NCBI RefSeq assembly: GCF_947502995.1
Contig: NZ_CANNBW010000002.1
Coordinates: 62,001-126,000 of the forward strand
Reading direction: 5' to 3'
Source of the DNA: an uncultured Tenacibaculum sp.
GTDB lineage: Bacteria; Bacteroidota; Bacteroidia; Flavobacteriales; Flavobacteriaceae
DNA: 64,000 bases
Shown here: piece after piece, positions 27,445 to 36,275 of the stretch
How positions within the stretch are numbered: position 1 is the stretch's first letter
Layout of the letters: every line of letters starts with the position of its first letter
The notes under the pieces: generated by a model
The model's input: the letters and a program-made list of their open reading frames with translations, nothing else
Databases searched by the model: none
Told to the model about the DNA's origin: nothing
Position numbers and translations under genes: made by a program

Positions 27445-28146
27445 TTAACCTACCCTGTCTATCATCGACATAGTATTTAAAATACAATGTGCAATAATTA
27501 ATGGCCATAAATTTCTTCCGAATTTAACATAAGCAATACCCATTATCAACCCAATTATAGCTACTCTTATAGATCGATCTGATAGATCATAAGAATGTCT
27601 GAAACCAAAAATTAATGCTTGAAGAAGAACGGCTAAAATTGTTGCTATAGTAGTTTTTGAAAATAAACGTTCGAACCAGTTAATTAAAAAACCTCGATCT
27701 AATAACTCTTCTAGCATAGATTCTACCAACACAGCTGGAATGATTGTAAAAAATAGTAGCCAATTTCCTTTCAGATTTCCAAATTTGGAAGCGGAATTTT
27801 CACCATAGTTTTTTTCTGTGATTGAAAATGGCAAATGATCTTTAATAAGCTCAAAAACCATTATAGATACTACAATGCTAATTAAAATACCAATGGTAAC
27901 AAAAATAGTTTTTTGAATACTTTCAGGTTTTTTAAGTCCTATGTCAGACCAAGAAATATTACGAACTCTCATTCGCCAAATAGCGATTGCCAAAGTAGAA
28001 AAACTCCAGAATAATCCATTAATAATAAAACTAACTTTTTCAAAGTATATTTCTCTAATCAAGAACATTACACTCAGGTAAATAATTAAGTCAAAAAGAA
28101 AATTTCGATAATTAGAAGTTTTTTCGTTAGTAGAAGTCATGGTCAA
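27445..28146 (-). CDS. CPBP family intramembrane glutamic endopeptidase
   Basis: A 233-residue polytopic protein. The three CPBP (Abi) motifs are present: EELLDRGFL (E-E-x-x-x-R, residues about 149-157), FGFRHSYD (F-x-x-x-H) and AHCILN near the C-terminus. It is related to Rce1 CAAX proteases. In bacteria, roles include peptide self-immunity and protein processing; the role here is unknown. It is a single gene with its own short upstream region. Confidence 0.88.
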   Translation of the reverse strand: MTMTSTNEKTSNYRNFLFDLIIYLSVMFLIREIYFEKVSFIINGLFWSFSTLAIAIWRMRVRNISWSDIGLKKPESIQKTIFVTIGILISIVVSIMVFELIKDHLPFSITEKNYGENSASKFGNLKGNWLLFFTIIPAVLVESMLEELLDRGFLINWFERLFSKTTIATILAVLLQALIFGFRHSYDLSDRSIRVAIIGLIMGIAYVKFGRNLWPLIIAHCILNTMSMIDRVG

Positions 28147-28216
28147 GCAATTAATGTTTTTTGTAGGACGTTTTAATTTTCAGCTTGTTACAGTTTTTTT
28201 TATCAGCTTTTATTAT

Positions 28217-28717
28217 TTAAATCAAATGTTTTTCATAAAGAGTATTTGTAGATAAGGCTAATTTTTTAATTCCTACATTTTTGAAACCTAAATTTTCATA
28301 ATAACTACAGAGTTTACTGTTATTACTATCGGCATCTAAACGGAGGTAATTATAGTTTTCTTTTTTAGCTTGATCACTAATTTGCTGAATAATTATAGCA
28401 CCTAATCCTTTACCGTTATATTTTTCTCTAATTACTAATGAATGAATATATTTTGCAGGAATTTCTTGTTCTCCCCAATACAAAGTGTCTTTAGTCATAA
28501 TTCTAACCATTCCCATATTTTCATCTCCATTTTCAATGAAAAAGAATTCTTCATTTTGAATTCCTTCTTTCACCCAATTAATTTTTTCAATAGGTGGGTT
28601 TTTCCAGTATTGCCAGTGATTTATATTTTTTTGATGAATCTTTTCAGCTGTTTCTTTAAATAGCTTTAAAACAGAATTTATTTGTTGAGGTGTAATTAGT
28701 TTGAAAGAAATATTCAT
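28217..28717 (-). CDS. GNAT family N-acetyltransferase
   Basis: A 166-residue acetyltransferase. IHSLVIREKYNGKGLGAIIIQQI contains the acetyl-CoA binding motif A (R/Q-x-x-G-x-G/A form, here KYNGKGLG). LRLDADSNNSKLCSYYENLGFKNVG is the usual motif B ending. The acceptor is unknown. Stands alone. Confidence 0.88.
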   Translation of the reverse strand: MNISFKLITPQQINSVLKLFKETAEKIHQKNINHWQYWKNPPIEKINWVKEGIQNEEFFFIENGDENMGMVRIMTKDTLYWGEQEIPAKYIHSLVIREKYNGKGLGAIIIQQISDQAKKENYNYLRLDADSNNSKLCSYYENLGFKNVGIKKLALSTNTLYEKHLI

Positions 28718-28781
28718 TCCATAAGTTTTTAGAAATCTAAAAGTAATTAAAATAGATATTATTAATTATTATTGAGATGTG

Positions 28782-28961
28782 TTAATCTTTCTTTTTTTGT
28801 TCAATTCTGTGTTCATTACCATAAATCATTTTATCTTCATCGTGCATAGCGTTAGCCATGCCTAACATGAATGCAGTTATAATTAAAGCTATTTTTCTTT
28901 TAATTCGATGAACTAATGAATTGTTTTTTCTTACGTTTTTTTTATTTTTTAAGTTATACAT
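28782..28961 (-). CDS. Small secreted or membrane-anchored protein, 59 residues
   Basis: A 59-codon frame from ATG at 28961 to TAA at 28782. It starts MYNLKNKKNVRKNN, then has a single hydrophobic segment (KIALIITAFMLGMANAM) with an ANA-type signal-peptidase site, then the acidic-basic tail HDEDKMIYGNEHRIEQKKKD. The codon use is like that of its neighbours. It fills an otherwise empty 320-bp space. No family recognised. Confidence 0.55.
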   Translation of the reverse strand: MYNLKNKKNVRKNNSLVHRIKRKIALIITAFMLGMANAMHDEDKMIYGNEHRIEQKKKD

Positions 28962-29040
28962 TTTTTCAGGATAAAAGGTTAAAAATTTATTTTATCACCG
29001 ATGCAATGAGATTGCATATTGCATAGAAACTAGGAGTCTG

Positions 29041-29427
29041 CTATGCTATGTATAAACTTGAAATTTGATTGTTAGATATAAACTTTTTGATTAGAAAAGT
29101 TTGCTTATAAATTGCATGACTAATTTTTAGAAATTCAAGATGTTGTACATCTAAAATTCTCTTAGTTGAAAAATTATGAATCTCTTTAAAATTAAGATAA
29201 ATAAGAAATTTCTCAAGGAAATAATCTACTAATAATTGCTTATTATTAGTATTGTATTTAGCATATTCATAAGTTAATTTCTTTTGCTTTTTTGCGAAAG
29301 AAACTTGAAAATAACTAGGATTATTATTTGAAATATATGTAGAAGAACATTCTGTTACAGTTAGACTGAAAATCAGAAGGAAGGAAATTAGATATTTTAT
29401 ATGTTTTTCTATTTTTTTCAATTTCAA
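29041..29427 (-). CDS. Hypothetical exported protein
   Basis: A 128-residue protein with a hydrophobic N-terminal segment (YLISFLLIFSLTVTECSS). The Cys could be a lipid-attachment site, but Glu at -1 is unusual, so plain secretion or membrane anchoring are alternatives. The rest is basic and rich in aromatic residues. No family recognised. Short direct repeats ATTGCAT and GCTATG lie around its stop codon. Confidence 0.45.
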   Translation of the reverse strand: MKLKKIEKHIKYLISFLLIFSLTVTECSSTYISNNNPSYFQVSFAKKQKKLTYEYAKYNTNNKQLLVDYFLEKFLIYLNFKEIHNFSTKRILDVQHLEFLKISHAIYKQTFLIKKFISNNQISSLYIA

Positions 29428-29480
29428 TATTTAAGATTCGTAAATCTTACGTTACAATTTATTTTATAAAGTTATAAAAA

Positions 29481-29502
29481 AAGCCTCACATTGATGAGGC
29501 TT
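29481..29502 (-). terminator. Rho-independent terminator after the metallophosphoesterase gene
   Basis: 8-bp arms AAGCCTCA / TGAGGCTT (29481-29488, 29495-29502) with a 6-nt loop. On the minus strand they are followed by a run of seven T. It lies 18 bp past the stop of the gene at 29521. Confidence 0.85.
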
Positions 29503-29520
29503 ATACTATATTTAAAGTTA

Positions 29521-30084
29521 TTATCTATTATTTTTTTGAAATGGAGGTGTCCAGTTTTTTGTTTTCATAATGGCTTTAACCTCCTCGTATGATAAAGGAT
29601 AAAAATTATGACAATCAACACCAATATCAATAGATAAAGAAGTTGGATCGTCTGACAAAGTACCATGAGAATGACCGTACAAATGATATGTTCCCCAATG
29701 AGAAGCGTTCCATTCGCGAAGTGCATAATGAAATAATACAATCATTTGTTCTCCACGTTCGAATTCATCGTCTTTAATAATTAATTCATGATAATCTTTA
29801 ATCCATTCAAATCTAGAGTGACATGCTTGAGCAGATTTTTCATGATTTCCATTTATTAAATAAATCTTCCCATTAAGTCGTTCTAGTATTTTTCTCAATT
29901 TTCCAGAAGAAGATAATCCTACATCTCCTAAGTGATATACTTCATCTTCTGGTTTAACTTTTTCATTCCATTTTTGTATTAAAATCTCGTCCATTTCTTC
30001 AATGTCCTTAAAAGGACGTTCCGAAAATTTGATGATATTTTTATGTCCAAAGTGATGGTCTGAAGTAAAAAATATTTTACTCAT
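29521..30084 (-). CDS. Calcineurin-like metallophosphoesterase
   Basis: A 187-residue phosphoesterase. The metal-binding motifs appear in order: TSDHHFGH (D-x-H), YHLGDVG (GDxx), INGNHEK (GNHE), and LFHYAL plus YGHSHG (H...GHxH). The HHFGHKNIIKF N-terminus is typical of a bacterial subfamily often encoded near repair or phage genes. Substrate unknown. Confidence 0.88.
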   Translation of the reverse strand: MSKIFFTSDHHFGHKNIIKFSERPFKDIEEMDEILIQKWNEKVKPEDEVYHLGDVGLSSSGKLRKILERLNGKIYLINGNHEKSAQACHSRFEWIKDYHELIIKDDEFERGEQMIVLFHYALREWNASHWGTYHLYGHSHGTLSDDPTSLSIDIGVDCHNFYPLSYEEVKAIMKTKNWTPPFQKNNR

Positions 30085-30226
30085 TTTGTGTTTTTTAATT
30101 ATTTATTTCTATTTACCAGCGTATTGAATATTAAATTCAACTTTGGACTCTGAAGGTTACATCTTTTTAGTTTTAGAAGTTCTCATATTTTATCAATTTT
30201 TATTTTTCAAACATACATATTTATTT

Positions 30227-30594
30227 TTAATCCGCTTCATTATAGCGATCACCGCAAGTTGTTGGTTGAGAGATTACGATGAATTCTAAATTTTCATTTT
30301 GTTGATTCAAAATTCTATGTTTTACGTTTGCCGGTATATGAATTCCTTCTCCACTTTCAACTATAATAATCGAGTTTTCAATTTCAAAAGTTGCTATTCC
30401 TTTTAAAATTCTAAAGAACTGCTGCGCTTTTTTGTGATGATGTTTTTGTTCTTTAGTATTTGGAGGCATGAGTTCTTCAATAATACTTAAATCATTAGAT
30501 TTTACTAAATGCCATCCGCTGCATTGATCACCCAATAATAATGTTCGCTGTTTTCTTTTGTTGATTTTTTTAAAGTGTTTTTTTTGTAATCCAT
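30227..30594 (-). pseudogene. Cupin-domain protein gene with a one-base frameshift near the 5' end
   Basis: The cupin frame (GDQCSGWHLV to the stop at 30227) contains a Mn/Fe-type cupin: KHHHKKAQQFFRILKG (His ligands) and EGIHIPANVKHRILN. In this frame the only usable start is a TTG at 30535, which would cut off the usual N-terminus. One frame away, an ATG at 30594 reads MDYKKNT...KENSEHYYW and runs up to the GGG at 30531-30533. Related cupins usually read ...EHYxWGxxCxGWHL. Adding one G to this GGG joins both parts exactly. So this is a frameshifted gene, a sequencing error, or a shortened protein from TTG. Confidence 0.65.
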
Positions 30595-31151
30595 TTTTCT
30601 ACTGTTGGAGCTCTATAAGTTTTCATTTTGGTAAGTAGATCATCAACATCACTACTAACTAAAACCATATTTCTATTTACTTCTTTTAAAAGCCCTTTTG
30701 TAACCATAGTATCTAAAAAAGAGATAAGCTCATTATAATATCCATTACTGTTGAGTATTCCGATAGGTTTTTTATGAAGGCCTAATTGACCCCAAGTCAA
30801 CATTTCAAAAAGCTCTTCTAAAGTTCCAAAACCACCAGGCAACGCAATTACTCCGTCGCAAAGATCATTCATCTTTGTTTTTCTTTCATGCATAGATTCT
30901 ACCAAAATAAGCTCAGTTAATTCGGTATGTGCAATTTCTTTTGCAGCTAAAAACTTAGGTAAAATACCAATTACTTTTCCCTTGTTTTCTAGAGTACCGT
31001 TAGCTACTTCACCCATTAATCCAACATTTGCTCCGCCGTAAACAAGTTCGATGTTTTCAAGAGCTAATTGATTGCCAAGCTTTCTTGCTTGAATTTTAAA
31101 TTCAGTATCGGTTCCAAAACTTGAACCGCAAAAAACTGTAATTCTGTTCAT
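30570..31151 (-). CDS. LOG family protein (TIGR00730; nucleoside 5'-monophosphate phosphoribohydrolase)
   Basis: A 193-residue Rossmann protein. YGGANVGLMGEVAN and PGGFGTLEELFEMLTWGQLG (the PGGxGTxxE motif) are the defining LOG signatures. Family members split cytokinin-type or other NMPs into base and ribose 5-phosphate; many bacterial ones are 'lysine decarboxylase' misannotations. The ancestral cupin start at 30594 overlaps its last codons. Confidence 0.92.
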   Translation of the reverse strand: MNRITVFCGSSFGTDTEFKIQARKLGNQLALENIELVYGGANVGLMGEVANGTLENKGKVIGILPKFLAAKEIAHTELTELILVESMHERKTKMNDLCDGVIALPGGFGTLEELFEMLTWGQLGLHKKPIGILNSNGYYNELISFLDTMVTKGLLKEVNRNMVLVSSDVDDLLTKMKTYRAPTVEKWITKKTL

Positions 31152-31157
31152 AATAAT

Positions 31158-31784
31158 TTAATATTCGATTGTTATTGGTGCATTTGTAACTTCATATCTA
31201 ATGTTTAGTATACTGGCATTAATAAAATTTACACCAAATTTTTTAGTAGTTCCATAAGCTTCATGTATGTGTCCAGCTAAATGAACTTTAGGTTTAATTT
31301 TTTTAATTGTGTTCAGTAAGTTTTCACAGCCGACTGTTTCATTTTTATTGGTTAAATCAAGAATTCCATAGGCAGGACCGTGAGTTATTAAAATATCTGT
31401 TTCATCTGGAATTTTATCCCAGTGTTTTTGAATTTCTTTACCTCTTTGTCGGTTAAAAGCCCAATCGTAAAACCAAGGTTGGATAGGCGATCCCCAAATA
31501 TTGATTCCTTCGATAGTTATACCAGAATCATTAAGATAAATAATACTGGAAGGTATAAGTTCTTCAATTTCTTCAGGACTTGCTTTTTCAAAGAAAAAAT
31601 CATGATTACCAGCGATAAATATTTTGTGTTTAAAATCAAGCGCTTTAAACCAATTCAGAAAATCTACAACTTCATGCTTTTCTCCACGGTTGCTTACATC
31701 ACCAGCATGAATAATCATGTCACCTTTTGGTAATGATACCGATTTATGAAGTCCGTGCGTATCTGAAATACAAACTATTTTCAT
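31158..31784 (-). CDS. Metallophosphatase domain protein (MPPED-like)
   Basis: A 208-residue calcineurin-type phosphoesterase. ISDTHGLH (D-x-H), IHAGDVSNRG (GD), IAGNHDFFFE (GNHD), LITHGPAYG and LAGHIHEAYG (GHxH) cover all five metal motifs. The compact form matches the MPPED1/2-like branch, which acts on cyclic nucleotides in animals; the bacterial substrate is unknown. It begins 6 bp before the LOG gene and is likely co-transcribed with it. Confidence 0.9.
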   Translation of the reverse strand: MKIVCISDTHGLHKSVSLPKGDMIIHAGDVSNRGEKHEVVDFLNWFKALDFKHKIFIAGNHDFFFEKASPEEIEELIPSSIIYLNDSGITIEGINIWGSPIQPWFYDWAFNRQRGKEIQKHWDKIPDETDILITHGPAYGILDLTNKNETVGCENLLNTIKKIKPKVHLAGHIHEAYGTTKKFGVNFINASILNIRYEVTNAPITIEY

Positions 31785-31848
31785 GAATTAAATTTTAATA
31801 AACCAACAAATTATAGTTTTAGTTTCAACTCAAAGGGAATAAAATAGA

Positions 31849-32067
31849 TTATTTTGAAGGAAGTTTTGCAATAATATTTCCTTTAGAATCGAAAAATGAA
31901 CCATTTTTACAACTCATTTTTTCTTCCATTGGCATTTTAGATAATTGTTCGATGAAATCTCTAGTGAATTTTTTGAATTCGACACTAGGATTATTAATTC
32001 CCTCTTCATGCATTCTTTTCCTTATTTTATTAATTCCTAAAAAATGAGTAACATTAAGTTTTGTCAT
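31849..32067 (-). CDS. Small hypothetical protein, 72 residues
   Basis: A short basic protein (MTKLNVTHFLGINKIRKRM) with a mixed helical N-terminus and a C-terminal SKGNIIAKLPSK strand pair. No signal or membrane segment. It starts 2 bp downstream of the isochorismatase stop, so translational coupling is likely. Function unknown. Confidence 0.55.
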   Translation of the reverse strand: MTKLNVTHFLGINKIRKRMHEEGINNPSVEFKKFTRDFIEQLSKMPMEEKMSCKNGSFFDSKGNIIAKLPSK

Positions 32068-32069
32068 CT

Positions 32070-32618
32070 TTAAATTATTTTTTCTAATTCTTCTGCTTTT
32101 TTTACTTGGATTTTCCCTTTAGTTGGAATCATATTTTTCCAAACCCAATTATAATGATTTATAACTTGCTTAGCGGATAATTGAGGTCTTTCTCCAGTTG
32201 TATGTCCATCTTCAATTACAGTAATATGATAATCTTTAGTAAGTGCCGATTGAATTGTAGATTCTACACAGAAATCAGTTGCACAACCTGTAATGATTAA
32301 TTCATTAATCTTATGAAAACTCAATGTGTTTTGAAGTTCAGAATTATAAAAAACATCATTAGCATATTTGTCAATATTAATATCATTAGGTTGAATATCT
32401 AATTCGTCTAAGTTTTCCCATTCAGTTGTGTTTTTTTCAAATTCACCAGAACCACTTCCGTCATGTTGAATAAAAATTACAGGGAAATTTAATGCTCTAA
32501 AAAGTTGGGTTAACTTGTTAATACGTTCAATTACTCCATCACTATCAAATCTTGGCGTTTTTTCAGTGAATGAACCTTTTTGCATATCAATTACTAATAA
32601 TGCTTTTTTGTTTTTCAT
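32070..32618 (-). CDS. Cysteine hydrolase, isochorismatase family
   Basis: A 182-residue alpha/beta hydrolase. LLVIDMQKGSF holds the catalytic Asp (about D11), and the C-terminal TGCATDFCVESTIQSAL holds the nucleophilic Cys (about C124) and the cis-peptide bond region. IITGCATDFCV is more like nicotinamidase or ureidoacrylate-type amidases than true isochorismatase; the substrate cannot be settled. Followed by the small gene at 31849. Confidence 0.9.
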   Translation of the reverse strand: MKNKKALLVIDMQKGSFTEKTPRFDSDGVIERINKLTQLFRALNFPVIFIQHDGSGSGEFEKNTTEWENLDELDIQPNDINIDKYANDVFYNSELQNTLSFHKINELIITGCATDFCVESTIQSALTKDYHITVIEDGHTTGERPQLSAKQVINHYNWVWKNMIPTKGKIQVKKAEELEKII

Positions 32619-32675
32619 TTTACTTTATAATTACGATTAACAATTGTCTTTTTAAATTATTTCAAAATAATTAAT

Positions 32676-33395
32676 CTATCCTGCTCCATGAGTTTTAATA
32701 AAAACTATTTGTTCATTCTTCCATTTAAATTCCCATAAATCAGTATATTCCATATAATACTCACTAGGGTACATTGAGTTTCCAATCTCTGAACCTTGAT
32801 CGAAATCGTATTTAAATGTGATGTCATTTTTGTTAATTCTTATAGAATAGGATATAATATTGTTTCCATTATCGATAGTAGTTTTGTAAATTCCTTCAGA
32901 TTTAAACCAATTGATATTGTTTATATCGATGTTTTTAAGAACTAATTTTAGTCTTTTGTAAAGCGTATTTTTTTCATTGATTTTAAATTTATTTTTTTCT
33001 AAAAGAACTGTTTTGTTAGCAGTGATAATATTGGTTTTCAATTGTGCTAATTCAGAAATAATTTTTGCCCTAGCTTTTTTTAAAAGAGCAATTTTGTTTT
33101 TGAATACTTCTGTATTATATTTTTCGAAATTGTTGAGTTTTATAGCATTGTTATCCTTTACTGGTGCATACCAATTCTTTTCTGAAAAATAATAACTGAT
33201 ATTACTATTTTTAAAATTATATCCTTTTCTAGCGAATAAATCATTAATTAAAAATTGTATTTCATCTATGCTTAAATCGTCTATTTGGATAGAGTTGATT
33301 TTCTTTAAAGAACAAGAAGAACAATCTTTTATGTTTTGTGAGTAAAGGCAATAAGAACAAAAAAAGAATACAATGATTTTCTTTAGGGTTTTCAT
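32676..33395 (-). CDS. YARHG domain-containing secreted protein
   Basis: A 239-residue protein with a signal peptide (residues 1-18, ending YSQN). LINDLFARKGYNFKNSNISYYFSEKNWYAP (residues about 47-77) matches the YARHG domain core (F-A-R-x-G-Y, then WY). This domain is thought to be extracellular and peptidase-associated. The rest is a Lys-rich beta section. A local SSCSLKK cysteine pair follows the signal peptide. Confidence 0.7.
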   Translation of the reverse strand: MKTLKKIIVFFFCSYCLYSQNIKDCSSCSLKKINSIQIDDLSIDEIQFLINDLFARKGYNFKNSNISYYFSEKNWYAPVKDNNAIKLNNFEKYNTEVFKNKIALLKKARAKIISELAQLKTNIITANKTVLLEKNKFKINEKNTLYKRLKLVLKNIDINNINWFKSEGIYKTTIDNGNNIISYSIRINKNDITFKYDFDQGSEIGNSMYPSEYYMEYTDLWEFKWKNEQIVFIKTHGAG

Positions 33396-33624
33396 AGTTT
33401 TTGTGGTTAAAATCTAGTATTTTAGATAGTAGATTGCTGTGCGAAATTTTGAGGTGAATATACTCAAATAAATAAAATTATAATCTGAATTTTTTACTTA
33501 AAGAGAGTGAGTTTTTCATCAAAACTTATAAGTAACTCTTTAAAAAGAATCGTTTACTCATTATAGCTTTTTAAACAAGATAGCTTTCTATAATTTAGAA
33601 AAATAATAGCAAATTATTATAAAA

Positions 33625-34581
33625 ATGAAAAAGTACTATTTATTTCCATTAATCGTTTCGGTATTGGCTTCGTGTTCTTCTTTAAAAACCGAAGAAGTAA
33701 ATAAAGATGTAATCTTATTTAATAAAGGAATTGCAGTTTTTGAAATACTTGAAGAAGGAAGTTTTGATTATGAAATAGCAAGAGTAGATACAACTTCTGT
33801 GGCAGGAAAAATGAAATTTCAAGTTTTATATGATACAAGAGAAAATATACTTGATTCAGCCTTAGAATATTTCGAAGAAATTATTAAAGAATATCCAAAA
33901 TCTAACTTGTATCACAAATCGTTATATAATTCAGCTAAAATAAGTTCATTACTAGAGTATGAGAACGATGAAATAAAATACTTAAAAATGATTCTAAAAA
34001 GTGATGCTAATGATAAAGAGAAAAGTGGAAGAAGTGGTTTAATGGCTAATCCGTATGCAAATTTTAAAAATGAAGCTAGCAATCGATTAACAGGAATTTA
34101 TATTCAAAAGAAAGATTTTAAAACTGCTTTGAAATACAAAAAAATAAATGAAAAGTATCCTTTAAAACATTTTTGCGGAAATGCATATGCCGAAGATGAA
34201 ATACGCACTGCACAACTATATGGAGAAATTTATATTGGACTTGGAGATACTAAAAAAGGATTAAGTTATTTATTGCCTCAGGTGTTTAATAACAGTTTAG
34301 GTAGTAATTCAGATATAGTTGATTTTACTATTAAGTTTTTAAAAACAAAATATGAAAAGGGAAAATTAGTAGATGAATTGAATAATTCTATTAAAAATTA
34401 TTACTCGCGAACTGAGAAGAGAAATGATGATGAATGGACGGATTATTATATCAAATTTTTAGATGAAGAAATTATAGTTCCACATTGGGGACTCAGTTTT
34501 GAAACAGATCAAAAGAAAATAGAATCATTGTTAAAAAAAGTAATTCTTAACTCGGAATTTTATAAAAAGTTGAAACAGTAA
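33625..34581 (+). CDS. Lipoprotein with tetratricopeptide-like repeats
   Basis: A 318-residue protein. The lipobox is VLASCSSLK (Cys16). TPR-like helical pairs include the segments DSALEYFEEIIKEYPKSNLY (residues about 76-95) and later DFKTALKYKKINEKYPLKH. Such lipoproteins often act as scaffolds at the outer membrane. It is the only plus-strand gene between 22.3 and 61.5 kb and converges on the acyltransferase gene 11 bp downstream. Confidence 0.6.
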   Translation: MKKYYLFPLIVSVLASCSSLKTEEVNKDVILFNKGIAVFEILEEGSFDYEIARVDTTSVAGKMKFQVLYDTRENILDSALEYFEEIIKEYPKSNLYHKSLYNSAKISSLLEYENDEIKYLKMILKSDANDKEKSGRSGLMANPYANFKNEASNRLTGIYIQKKDFKTALKYKKINEKYPLKHFCGNAYAEDEIRTAQLYGEIYIGLGDTKKGLSYLLPQVFNNSLGSNSDIVDFTIKFLKTKYEKGKLVDELNNSIKNYYSRTEKRNDDEWTDYYIKFLDEEIIVPHWGLSFETDQKKIESLLKKVILNSEFYKKLKQ

Positions 34582-34592
34582 ATCCTATTGGT

Positions 34593-35756
34593 TTATTTTC
34601 TAGGATATTTTCTTCCATTTAAAAATTTACCAATAAAAGTATTTCTAACAAAATAATGATATGTACTAAAACAAATTATTGTTGTGAAAATTACAACTAT
34701 TAAAAATTTAGCAACTGCTGGTAAAGGTAAATTCCAAATAAAAGCAGGAATTATAGCTGTTAATGGTAAATGAATCAGATACACCCAATAAGAAGAATCT
34801 GAAATATAACGCATTCTTGCTGAATAATGACTTGCATATCGAACAAAAAGGCCAATAATTCCAGAAGTAAATAAACAAACAATTATAGCACTTAAAGCAA
34901 TTAATAATATAGAATTACTACTTGGATTGAGTTGATATATTTGAATTATTAAACCTTGAATAATAGACAAAATGACAGCTGTTAAAGTAAAAAGCCAATC
35001 GTACTGCATAAAGCTTTCTAAATGATGTTTAGAGGAATATAAAATCCATCCAATTACATAGAAAACTAAAAAGTAAACATAAGTGTTTTTATCAAGAATT
35101 AAAGACACAGAAGCCTGTATCATAGAAGTTCCTAAAAAGTAAAGTGTAATAAAAATTAATATAGAAAAACACAAAATTCTTAAAAAAGGCCTTTGAATAA
35201 TCCATTCGAAACGTTTATGAATTATATCGTTTATTTTTTGGTTTTTAAATACTTGCTTAAAGATTACCATTGTAGCGGTAATCCAAGATAAATAGTATAA
35301 GAACCATAAATGTGATGTGGTTTTCGGTAGAATAGAAGCAAAACTAGAAAAGATATTTAAAGAAATATCTAAAGCATTTACCTGATGAGAGAAAGTTGCA
35401 TTTGTATAGCTGTAAGCAAAGACAATGAATGGCCAAAGTAAAAGTAGAAATGTAATAAAAGGTAAAACAATCCTTGAAAATCTATTTTTAATCATTTGTT
35501 TCGGTTGTCTTTCATAATAAAGCATAGCCCCGAAAAAACCTGCAACGACAAAGAATATTTGCATTCTAAAAGAATGAATTAGGAGGACTAAAAAATCACT
35601 GAAAAGATGTGTCGTATTTGGATCTTTTATAGACCAAGCATTTCCATGATTGGTTACATTGTAAGTTAATGCAGCATGTAATACAATTCCTAAAAGCATC
35701 ATAATTGCTCGTAGCGCATCTAAAGAATGTATTCTTTCAGTTTTTCTTAAAGTCAA
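34593..35756 (-). CDS. Acyltransferase 3 family protein, OpgC/MdoC-like
   Basis: A 387-residue inner-membrane protein with about ten helices. The N-terminal RIHSLDALRAIMMLLGIVLHA is the acyltransferase-3 signature (R/D-A-L-R-x; His in helix 1). The FxVxGFFGAMLYY loop and YWVYLIHLPLT near the C-terminus are also typical. It transfers acyl groups to exported glycans; OpgC succinylates osmoregulated glucans. The acceptor here is unknown. Confidence 0.85.
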   Translation of the reverse strand: MTLRKTERIHSLDALRAIMMLLGIVLHAALTYNVTNHGNAWSIKDPNTTHLFSDFLVLLIHSFRMQIFFVVAGFFGAMLYYERQPKQMIKNRFSRIVLPFITFLLLLWPFIVFAYSYTNATFSHQVNALDISLNIFSSFASILPKTTSHLWFLYYLSWITATMVIFKQVFKNQKINDIIHKRFEWIIQRPFLRILCFSILIFITLYFLGTSMIQASVSLILDKNTYVYFLVFYVIGWILYSSKHHLESFMQYDWLFTLTAVILSIIQGLIIQIYQLNPSSNSILLIALSAIIVCLFTSGIIGLFVRYASHYSARMRYISDSSYWVYLIHLPLTAIIPAFIWNLPLPAVAKFLIVVIFTTIICFSTYHYFVRNTFIGKFLNGRKYPRK

Positions 35757-35768
35757 TTTTTAAATTTA

Positions 35769-36275
35769 TTAGATATTATTGTTTGCTAATTTTAATGCTT
35801 CATGATAAGATTCAATTCTTGAATTTGCATTGAGATCTATCAATATGAGAATTACTAAAAATAAAATAATCGTGATAGAACTTGTTCGCCAAATTGGTTT
35901 ATTTATAAAAATCATTAAAATGGCTGTTAAAGCAATAAGAACAGGAAATATTTTAAAAGCTACATTTTTATATTCACTCATGGTTTTTTCAGTACGTTCA
36001 ATTTCTTTTTTAATAAAAGCAGACGGATTGCTTTTATATTGTGATTCAAAATTCGACAGTTTAGAAGTGTTACTGAAGTAAAAACTGATTCCTGCTAGTA
36101 AAAATAATGTCCCTGCGATTAATGTTGGGTAAATAAAAGCTTTTGCTATTTCAGTTTTTCCTAATTGCCAAAACCCCAAAGTGGCGATGATAAATAAGAT
36201 TCCAAATAAAATAAAAATTATAGCAGAAAATATTTCATCTTTTGCCCAATCTAGTGCTAGTTTTAAAATATCCAT
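35769..36275 (-). CDS. Hypothetical membrane protein
   Basis: A 168-residue protein with four hydrophobic segments. Two are near the N-terminus (ILFGILFIIATLGFW and TLIAGTLFLLAGISF) and two near the C-terminus (IFPVLIALTAILMIFI and TIILFLVILILIDL). A cytosolic-looking charged loop lies between. No family recognised. Its start is one base from the stop of the AraC regulator, suggesting regulator-linked expression. Confidence 0.6.
   Translation of the reverse strand: MDILKLALDWAKDEIFSAIIFILFGILFIIATLGFWQLGKTEIAKAFIYPTLIAGTLFLLAGISFYFSNTSKLSNFESQYKSNPSAFIKKEIERTEKTMSEYKNVAFKIFPVLIALTAILMIFINKPIWRTSSITIILFLVILILIDLNANSRIESYHEALKLANNNI

Noticed and set aside
28982..29045. ATTGCAT and GCTATG short tandem repeats near 29.0 kb
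   Set aside because: Two copies of 6-7 bp in AT-rich DNA are not informative enough for a functional claim.
30140..30185. Short minus-strand frame starting MRTSKTKKM in the spacer before the metallophosphoesterase
   Set aside because: It stops after 9 codons; a second open part follows (SESKVEFNIQYAGK) but the total is too short to support a gene.
30525..30540. Programmed ribosomal frameshift in the cupin gene
   Set aside because: The local sequence lacks an X-XXY-YYZ slippery site and any strong downstream hairpin; a one-base change is simpler.
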